A model generated the notes under the pieces. It searched no databases. It was not told the DNA's origin and worked only from the letters and a program-made list of their open reading frames with translations. Shown piece after piece: positions 5,470 to 10,109 of a stretch of 10,109 bases of DNA. The DNA comes from Treponema sp. (GTDB lineage: Bacteria > Spirochaetota > Spirochaetia > Treponematales > Breznakiellaceae): the NCBI GenBank assembly GCA_031255815.1, contig JAIRRU010000058.1:1-10109 (forward strand). Reading direction: 5' to 3'. Made by a program: the position numbers and the translations under genes. Each line of letters opens with the position of its first letter. The first letter of the stretch is position 1.

Positions 5470-6939
5470 TTAAACGCCCTCGAAGGCCCTGTCCAGCAGC
5501 GCCTTTTCCGGGGGCGGGGTAAAGGCGGAAACCAGGATCACCACGGCAAAGGGAACCAGGATGGCGACGGACGCCGCCAGGGGGGAATTGCCCGCGCCCA
5601 GGGTAAAGAAAAGGATGATCATGATCGCCGCCCCGCTGATAAGGCCCGCGTAGGCCCCGGCCTTGCTTACCCGTTTTGAGTAAAGCCCCAGAATATAGGG
5701 CGCCGCGAAGGAGCCGGACACCACCCCCCAACTGAGGGACATAAGGTACACGATGATCCCTATCTGGAACCGGGAGATGAAGTACGAAACGATGATGAAG
5801 ATTGCCGAAAGGAAGCGCATCATCGCCACTGAGCGGTCTTTTCCGGTTTTCGGATCCAGCCGGGCAGGGTAGAGGTCTATGGCCACCGCGCTCGAGGACA
5901 CCAGCACCAGGGAGGAGAGGGTGCTCATGGAAGCGGAAAGCACCAGGAGGAGGATGAGGGCGAGCAGCAGCTCCGGCAGGTGGGAGGTAAGCAGGGTGGG
6001 AATGATCAGATCGTACTGGATAAGCCCGGCCTCGTTTTTCGGGATCGTGTCCAGATCGAAAAACACATGGGAAAAGGCCCCGGCGGAGTAGGCGGCGAAG
6101 CCGATCATCAGGGCGAAGACCGTGGTTACAATGGCCGCCCGGGGGATCACCCGCTCGTTTTTGATGGCGTAGAATTTCTGGGTCATTTGGGGGAGCCCCC
6201 AGGTGCCGAAGCTGGTCATGAACACCAGGGAAATTACCGTAAGGGCCGTGGGCCGCTGCGCCGGGGGGATGTGGGCCTCGTAGGCTTCGGCGGTTTTGCT
6301 GAGCATTCCGAAGTAACCCCCCCCTTCGCCGGAAAGAACCAGGATCATAACGGCCGCCCCGGCGAACATGATTATCCCCTGGATAAAGTCCGTTACGGCA
6401 ATGGCAAAGTAGCCGCCCAGGATAAGGTAGACCCCCGTAAAGGCGATCATGATGAGCAGGGCGATATCGTAGGGGATGCCGAAGACTTTCTCGAAAAGGT
6501 GGCCCAGCCCTTTGAACACCGAGGCGGAGTAGGGGAGGAGGAAGAAGAAGATCACGCTGGCCGCCACGGGTTTAAGATGCCTGGCCCCGTAGCGTTCCTG
6601 CAGGAATTCCGGCATGGTCATGGTATCCAGGTTCTGGGTCATGCGCCGGGTGCGCCGGGCCAGAACCACCCAGGCCAGGCCCGCGCCGATTAGCCCGTTG
6701 CCCAGAGCTATCCACAGGGAATTCAGCCCGAACTGCCAGCCCTGGGTTCCCGCAAAACCGATAAAAATTACCGCGGAAAAGTAGGAGGTTCCGTAGGCCA
6801 CCGCCGAAACCCAGGGGCCAAGGCTCCGGCCCCCCAGAAAAAAATCCCCCAGGGTCTTGGTTTTACCCATGCCCCAGACGCCGATGCCGGTCATCACCGC
6901 AAGAAAGACCACGAGAAAGACAACGCTTATCTGCACCAC
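5470..6939 (-). CDS. Sodium:solute symporter (SSS / SLC5 family)
   Basis: This inner-membrane Na+-coupled uptake protein has 489 residues and about 13 hydrophobic segments, the usual size. Family marks are DFFLGGRSLGPWVSAVAYG (32-50) at the first core helix, GGYFAIAVTDFIQGIIM (175-191), and ASMSTLSS (336-343), which aligns with the Na2-site stretch of PutP (Ala-x-x-Ser-Thr, here A336, S339, T340). The substrate cannot be deduced: proline, pantothenate, sugars and carboxylates are all carried by relatives. The GTG start has AAAGGA seven bases upstream; the ATG further upstream is out of frame and closes quickly. The gene stands alone, convergent to the padR operon and divergent from the glycosyltransferase gene. 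Confidence 0.9.
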   Translation of the reverse strand: MVQISVVFLVVFLAVMTGIGVWGMGKTKTLGDFFLGGRSLGPWVSAVAYGTSYFSAVIFIGFAGTQGWQFGLNSLWIALGNGLIGAGLAWVVLARRTRRMTQNLDTMTMPEFLQERYGARHLKPVAASVIFFFLLPYSASVFKGLGHLFEKVFGIPYDIALLIMIAFTGVYLILGGYFAIAVTDFIQGIIMFAGAAVMILVLSGEGGGYFGMLSKTAEAYEAHIPPAQRPTALTVISLVFMTSFGTWGLPQMTQKFYAIKNERVIPRAAIVTTVFALMIGFAAYSAGAFSHVFFDLDTIPKNEAGLIQYDLIIPTLLTSHLPELLLALILLLVLSASMSTLSSLVLVSSSAVAIDLYPARLDPKTGKDRSVAMMRFLSAIFIIVSYFISRFQIGIIVYLMSLSWGVVSGSFAAPYILGLYSKRVSKAGAYAGLISGAAIMIILFFTLGAGNSPLAASVAILVPFAVVILVSAFTPPPEKALLDRAFEGV

Positions 6940-6972
6940 CTTAGCATCCTTTGTGAAAAACGGTAAAATGAG

Positions 6973-7022
6973 CTTGTTTCAAAACCCGGTTGGCGCGGGA
7001 ACCCCGTTTCCGGTGAAACAAA
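6973..7022 (+). repeat. 50-base dispersed repeat, copy A (TGTTTC/GAAACA type)
   Basis: TTGTTTCA (6974-6981) pairs with TGAAACAA (7014-7021), enclosing a CCCG/CGGG hairpin (6985-6999). By hand alignment it matches 9574-9623 at 38 of 50 positions, including ACCCGG, TGGCGC and GTTTCCGG blocks. It lies between the divergent symporter and glycosyltransferase genes. Confidence 0.65.
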
Positions 7023-7033
7023 TTCGACCCTGA

Positions 7034-7067
7034 GGCTGTTCCAAAACCTCAGTTTTTGGAATAAGCC
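7034..7067 (+). repeat. Stem-loop, TGTTCC/GGAATA variant
   Basis: GGCTGTTCCAAAAC pairs with GTTTTTGGAATAAGCC with small bulges, loop CTCA. It is the partner of the repeat ending 12 bases upstream and shares the GCTGTTCCAAAAC core with the stem-loop at 2219-2267. Confidence 0.72.
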
Positions 7068-7095
7068 CCCTTAATATAGCAAAATGTACCGGATA

Positions 7096-7104
7096 TGGTA
7101 TACT
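7096..7104 (+). promoter_or_regulatory. Extended -10 promoter abutting the glycosyltransferase start
   Basis: TGG followed by TATACT forms an extended -10 element; no -35 match is seen 16-18 bases upstream. Initiation about seven bases downstream would fall at or next to the ATG at 7112, and no proper Shine-Dalgarno sequence precedes that ATG, so the message may be leaderless. Confidence 0.45.
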
Positions 7105-7111
7105 GGATTCT

Positions 7112-8269
7112 ATGAATATCGGGATCTTCAGTGACACCTACACCCCCCAGGTGAACGGGGTGGTTACCGTGATACAGACATTGAAGAACGAGCTGATTAA
7201 ACGGGGCCACCGGGTCTTTATTTTTACCGTCCAGCATCCCAACCAGGTTCCGGAAGAGGGGGTTTTCCGGGTAAAATCCCTCCAGTTTCCCAACGAACCC
7301 CAGCACCGGATCGGCGTTTTTATCGAAAAGCAGGTAATCGACCTGGCAAGGCCCCTCAACCTGGACATTATCCACACCCATTCGGAATTCAGCCTGCTTT
7401 TGGCCTCCCGGCAGGTTGCCAGGAAGCTCAATATCCCGGCGGTTCATACCCTCCATACCTACTACCCGGACTATCTCTACTACGCCCCGCTGCCCCTGGA
7501 ACTGTGGTTTAAGCTGAACCTCCCCGCCTATTGCCGGCATATCCTGCGGAGTATGCGCTGCGTGGTCGCCCCTTCCCGGAAGATCAAAAAGTACCTGGAG
7601 GATATCAGGTATCCCCGCCCGGTGCGGATCATCCCCAACGGGATAGAGCTTTCCCAGTTTTACGATGATTCTGAGGAGCTGCGGCAGGGGGCGGCGGCCA
7701 TGCGGCGGCGCTTCAACATCAACCCCGATGACGGGATGATCGTTTTTGTGGGGCGGCTGGGACTGGAGAAGAACGTCTATACCCTGCTGGACAATTTCAG
7801 GGAGATCCATCAGCGCCTGCCCCAGGCCAAGCTGGTGCTGGTGGGGGACGGCCCGGACAGGCGGGAACTCCAGAGCCGGGGCTTTGAACTCGGCCTGGGC
7901 AACGCCCTTATCTTTACCGGCTACCTCCACTGGCCCGACGAGATTAAGCAGATCTACGCCGCGGCGGATCTTTTTATGAGCGCCTCCCACAGCGAGGTGC
8001 ACCCCATCACCTTTATCGAGGCCATGGCCTCGGCCCTGCCCCTGGTGGTTGCCGCGGATATCTCTAACGAGGACATGGTGCTTAACGGGGAGAACGGCTG
8101 GTCCATCGGCAACGATAAATTCCTCTGGGAAAAGGCGGCGGAGCTGCTGCGGGACAGGGAAGGCCGGGAACGTATGGGGAAACGCTCGGTGGAAATTTCC
8201 CGGAACTATTCGGTAGACCGCTTTGTGGACTCCATGATCGCCCTTTACGAGGAATACCGGAAACGGTAA
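7112..8269 (+). CDS. GT4-family (GT-B fold) glycosyltransferase, possibly diacylglycerol-type
   Basis: The product has 385 residues. It transfers a sugar from a nucleotide donor with retention of configuration, probably at the inner face of the membrane. The N-terminal acceptor domain begins [17 protein letters not shown], the style of the glycolipid-synthase and mannosyltransferase branch of GT4, with HTH (88-90) and VHTLHTYY (111-118) further in. The C-terminal donor domain has GRLGLEKN (214-221), LVGDGP (243-248) and the retaining EX7E pair as E295/E303 in [13 protein letters not shown]. Resemblance to glucosyl-diacylglycerol synthases is by N-terminal pattern only; donor and acceptor cannot be fixed. 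The variant P298 replaces the more usual Gly between the glutamates. The helicase gene follows after 10 bases and is probably co-transcribed. Confidence 0.87.
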   Translation: MNIGIFSDTYTPQVNGVVTVIQTLKNELIKRGHRVFIFTVQHPNQVPEEGVFRVKSLQFPNEPQHRIGVFIEKQVIDLARPLNLDIIHTHSEFSLLLASRQVARKLNIPAVHTLHTYYPDYLYYAPLPLELWFKLNLPAYCRHILRSMRCVVAPSRKIKKYLEDIRYPRPVRIIPNGIELSQFYDDSEELRQGAAAMRRRFNINPDDGMIVFVGRLGLEKNVYTLLDNFREIHQRLPQAKLVLVGDGPDRRELQSRGFELGLGNALIFTGYLHWPDEIKQIYAAADLFMSASHSEVHPITFIEAMASALPLVVAADISNEDMVLNGENGWSIGNDKFLWEKAAELLRDREGRERMGKRSVEISRNYSVDRFVDSMIALYEEYRKR

Positions 8270-8279
8270 AGGCGGGTTT

Positions 8280-9473
8280 GTGAGCGGTTCTTTCGCCGAT
8301 TTGGGAGTGTCCCCTTTTTTCGTGAAGCGGCTGGGGGATCGGAATATTCTTAAACCCACGGAGATACAGCGCCTGGTTATCCCCCGGCTCCTCGCGGGCG
8401 GAAAGATCCTGTTCCGCGCCGCCACGGGAACGGGCAAGACCTTCGCCTACCTTATCCCTTTTCTGCAGCGGATCCTTGAAGATCCGGCTTCAAACGGCGC
8501 CGGGGGTCCGGCCTTCCTGATCGCCGCCCCCACCTACGAACTCTGCGCCCAAATTAAGGAGGAGGCCGACTTTCTGCTGAAAAGCGCCGCCGGGCCGGGC
8601 GGGGCGGAAGCGGGGCCGAAGGTCAGCCTCCTTATCGGATCGGCCAACCTGGGCCGCCAGATCGAGGCGCTTAAACGGGAACGCCCCCTGGTCGCGGCGG
8701 GGAACCCCGGGCGCCTCCAGCTCCTGGCCCGGATGGGAAAACTCAAAGCGCGGAATATCCGCTTCCTGGTTCTGGACGAGTGGGATCGGCTTATCTCGCC
8801 GGAGATCCTGGAGGAAACCGCCTCCCTCGTTAGTTTTCTCGGCCGCGGCCCGGCCGCGCCTCTCTGGGCGGCCTGTTCCGCCACCCTCCAGGGGAAGAAC
8901 CGGGAACAGCTCCTGGCCCTGATGGGGGAGGGCTGCGAAACGGTGGAGACGGAGGAACAGGAAATCCTGCGGGAGCGGATCGGCCACTGGGCGATTTTTA
9001 GCGAAAGAAGGGGGAAGATAGACACCCTCAGATCCTTCCTCTCCGCCGCAAAGCCCAGGAAGGCCCTGGTGTTTTCAGGCGGCGGCGGCCAGCCGGGGAT
9101 CATCCTCTCCCGGCTCCGCTACGCCCGGATCCCCTCGGCCGGCCTCTGGGGAAGCATGGACAGGAAAACCCGGAAGGACGCCATCGACGGCTTCCGCTCC
9201 GGCAGGTACCCGGTGCTGGTATCGAGCGATCTCGCCGCCCGGGGTCTCGACGTTCCCGGCATTACCCACGTAATCGCCCTGGATGTCCCCGCTGACGGGG
9301 AAGCCTACATCCACCGGGCCGGCCGCACGGGGCGGGCGGGACAGCGGGGCCTTATGGTAAGCATCGGCGACGGGGAAGAGATGCGGCGCCTGGCCGGCCT
9401 GGAAAAGAAGCTGGGCCTGGTGGTGCATCCCAAGGAGCTTTACGGGGGGAGGATCCGCCAGGCCGGGGACTAA
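8280..9473 (+). CDS. DEAD-box-type RNA helicase with variant DEWD box
   Basis: This ATP-dependent RNA helicase core has 397 residues with almost no extensions. The Q motif is F5...KPTEIQ (25-30). Motif I is AATGTGKT (47-54); Ia is PTYELC (84-89, usually PTRELA); Ib is GNPGR (141-145, usually TPGR); II is DEWD (166-169); III is SAT (200-202); V is SDLAARGLD (316-324); VI is HRAGRTGR (345-352). All ATP-contacting residues are kept, so it should be active in RNP remodelling, ribosome assembly or RNA decay. No RNA-binding tail is seen. The GTG start is placed by the Q motif and an AAAGGCGGG stretch upstream. The Trp in motif II and the altered Ia/Ib mark a divergent lineage; assignment to DbpA, RhlE or CsdA is not possible. 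Confidence 0.9.
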   Translation: MSGSFADLGVSPFFVKRLGDRNILKPTEIQRLVIPRLLAGGKILFRAATGTGKTFAYLIPFLQRILEDPASNGAGGPAFLIAAPTYELCAQIKEEADFLLKSAAGPGGAEAGPKVSLLIGSANLGRQIEALKRERPLVAAGNPGRLQLLARMGKLKARNIRFLVLDEWDRLISPEILEETASLVSFLGRGPAAPLWAACSATLQGKNREQLLALMGEGCETVETEEQEILRERIGHWAIFSERRGKIDTLRSFLSAAKPRKALVFSGGGGQPGIILSRLRYARIPSAGLWGSMDRKTRKDAIDGFRSGRYPVLVSSDLAARGLDVPGITHVIALDVPADGEAYIHRAGRTGRAGQRGLMVSIGDGEEMRRLAGLEKKLGLVVHPKELYGGRIRQAGD

Positions 9474-9513
9474 GGCCGGGTTTTGGTTCTTCCGCATCCT
9501 GTTTTCCCGTCTC

Positions 9514-9542
9514 TTGCGATTTTCCCCGTGTCATGCTAGTGT
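9514..9542 (+). promoter_or_regulatory. Possible promoter for the cytidylyltransferase gene
   Basis: TTGCGA (9514-9519), a 17-base spacer and TAGTGT (9537-9542) preceded by TGC give a weak sigma70 match with an extended -10. It would leave a leader of about 180 bases containing two stem-loops. Low certainty. Confidence 0.3.
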
Positions 9543-9573
9543 AGCGGCATTTGCCGGGTTTTTGGCAGCGGAA

Positions 9574-9623
9574 CTTGTACCGGAACCCGGCTGGCGCCGA
9601 AACTCTGTTTCCGGCGAAACAGC
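9574..9623 (+). repeat. 50-base dispersed repeat, copy B (TGTTTC/GAAACA type)
   Basis: This is the second copy of the element at 6973-7022. It contains the 7-bp hairpin CTGTTTC/GAAACAG (9605-9622). The pairing arms differ between copies while the central GTTTCCGG block is kept. Confidence 0.65.
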
Positions 9624-9634
9624 AGGAATGGTAA

Positions 9635-9669
9635 ATCAACAAGCTCGCCCTGAAGCGAGGCATGTTGAT
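9635..9669 (+). repeat. Stem-loop upstream of the cytidylyltransferase gene
   Basis: ATCAACA/TGTTGAT (7 bp) encloses CTCGC/GCGAG (5 bp) with loop CCTGAA, separated by a small asymmetric internal loop. It is the partner of the repeat just upstream. A T-rich stretch follows at 9680-9687 but not directly after the stem. Confidence 0.65.
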
Positions 9670-9731
9670 CTTGAAACTTGTTGTTTTTAAGGGCGGGGGA
9701 ACCGTGTAAGGGTTTGCAGGAGGGGTGTTAT

Positions 9732-10109
9732 TTGAAGGTAGTAATTTTAGCGGGAGGTTTCGGCACCCGCCTTTCCGAAGAGACAAGCCTGATCCCCAAG
9801 CCCATGGTGGAAATCGGCGGCCGGCCCATCCTCTGGCATATAATGAAAACTTATTCCTACTGGGGTTTCAACGAATTTGTAGTGCTTACCGGTTACAAGT
9901 CCCACGTGATAAAAGATTACTTCATCAATTACTATACCCGTTATTCGGATATAACCGTGGATATGGCGGACAACACGGTCGAACTCCACAAACAGCGGAG
10001 CGAACCCTGGAAAGTTACGATGCTTTATACCGGCCCCGGCACAATGACCGGAGGCAGGCTGCTCAGGGCGAAGGATTTTATCGGCAATGAAAGCTTTATG
10101 CTTACCTAT
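9732..10109 (+). CDS. rfbF: Glucose-1-phosphate cytidylyltransferase, N-terminal half (runs off the right edge)
   Basis: The enzyme makes CDP-glucose from CTP and glucose 1-phosphate, the entry to CDP-linked deoxysugars of O-antigen-like surface polysaccharides; it is cytoplasmic. The first 126 residues are visible, roughly half of the usual length of about 257. They start MKVVILAGGFGTRLSEET (nucleotidyltransferase signature with Gly-rich loop 8-11 and Arg13), then KPMVEIGG (23-30), GYKSHVIKDYF (54-64), EPWKVT (91-96) and TGGRL (106-110), all characteristic of RfbF rather than RfbA/GalU. The TTG start at 9732 is set by a strong AGGAGGGG (9718-9725) six bases upstream and by the conserved N-terminus; no ATG fits. 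CDP-glucose 4,6-dehydratase would be expected next. Confidence 0.92.
   Translation, partial: MKVVILAGGFGTRLSEETSLIPKPMVEIGGRPILWHIMKTYSYWGFNEFVVLTGYKSHVIKDYFINYYTRYSDITVDMADNTVELHKQRSEPWKVTMLYTGPGTMTGGRLLRAKDFIGNESFMLTY

Noticed and set aside
5980..6693. 237-codon plus-strand frame antisense to the symporter
   Set aside because: Hydrophilic Gly/Glu/His-rich translation opposite a well-supported transporter.
7049..8437. 462-codon minus-strand frame antisense to the glycosyltransferase
   Set aside because: Opposite-strand shadow of a clear GT4 gene; Pro/Gly/His-rich with no domain.
9545..9563. CGGC/GCCG hairpin followed by TTTTT as a terminator for the helicase operon
   Set aside because: Only a four-base stem with two G residues before the T run; too weak to call.

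Overview
This is a chromosomal window from a bacterium of moderately high GC. It has dense gene packing, several GTG/TTG starts and purine-rich ribosome binding sites. The gene mix suggests a free-living or gut spirochaete of the Treponema group: a two-step aromatic amino-acid operon of the Thermotoga/Bacillus type, a lipoprotein with a loose spirochaete-style lipobox, a PadR / permease-prefix / DUF4097 operon, a GT4 glycosyltransferase and an rfbF-type sugar nucleotidyltransferase. That assignment is an inference from the genes and from the style of the intergenic repeats; nothing in the window proves it.

Layout. (1) Positions 1-2018, minus strand: a Tyr-biosynthesis operon. A sigma70-like promoter (1990-2018) is followed by a 39-codon leader peptide (1845-1964) with a Tyr-Phe-Tyr-Tyr-Tyr run, an intrinsic terminator with a U8 tract (1777-1824), then DAHP synthase (695-1720) and prephenate dehydrogenase (starts at 698, runs off the left edge). 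Leader, competing stems and terminator together look like a classic ribosome-mediated attenuator sensing Tyr/Phe. (2) 2019-2331: a gene-free stretch with four hairpins, a palindrome and a TATAAT box. (3) 2332-5429, plus strand: a lipoprotein with a permuted NlpC/P60-like (YiiX-type) cysteine hydrolase fold, then a consensus promoter that overlaps its stop codon, then an operon of a PadR-family repressor, a six-helix membrane protein with a permease-prefix domain, and a DUF4097 beta-repeat protein. (4) 5470-6939, minus: a sodium:solute symporter. (5) 7112-9473, plus: a GT4 glycosyltransferase and a DEAD-box-type RNA helicase with the variant box DEWD, 10 bases apart. (6) 9732 to the right edge: the N-terminal half of a glucose-1-phosphate cytidylyltransferase, probably the first gene of a CDP-sugar / surface polysaccharide cluster.

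How the parts work together. In region 1, enzyme-level feedback (the N-terminal regulatory domain of DAHP synthase) and transcript-level attenuation would both respond to aromatic amino acids. In region 3 the PadR protein probably represses its own operon. Similar half-sites (TGTCA/TGACA) occur upstream of the lipoprotein hydrolase, so the four genes may form one envelope-related regulon. Regions 5 and 6 include envelope glycan functions.

The strongest signals outside ordinary genes are the attenuator and a family of stem-loop repeats. The stem-loops are built on TGTTCC/GGAACA or TGTTTC/GAAACA arms and sit, usually two at a time, in the larger intergenic gaps. No CRISPR array, tRNA, rRNA or transposase gene was seen.
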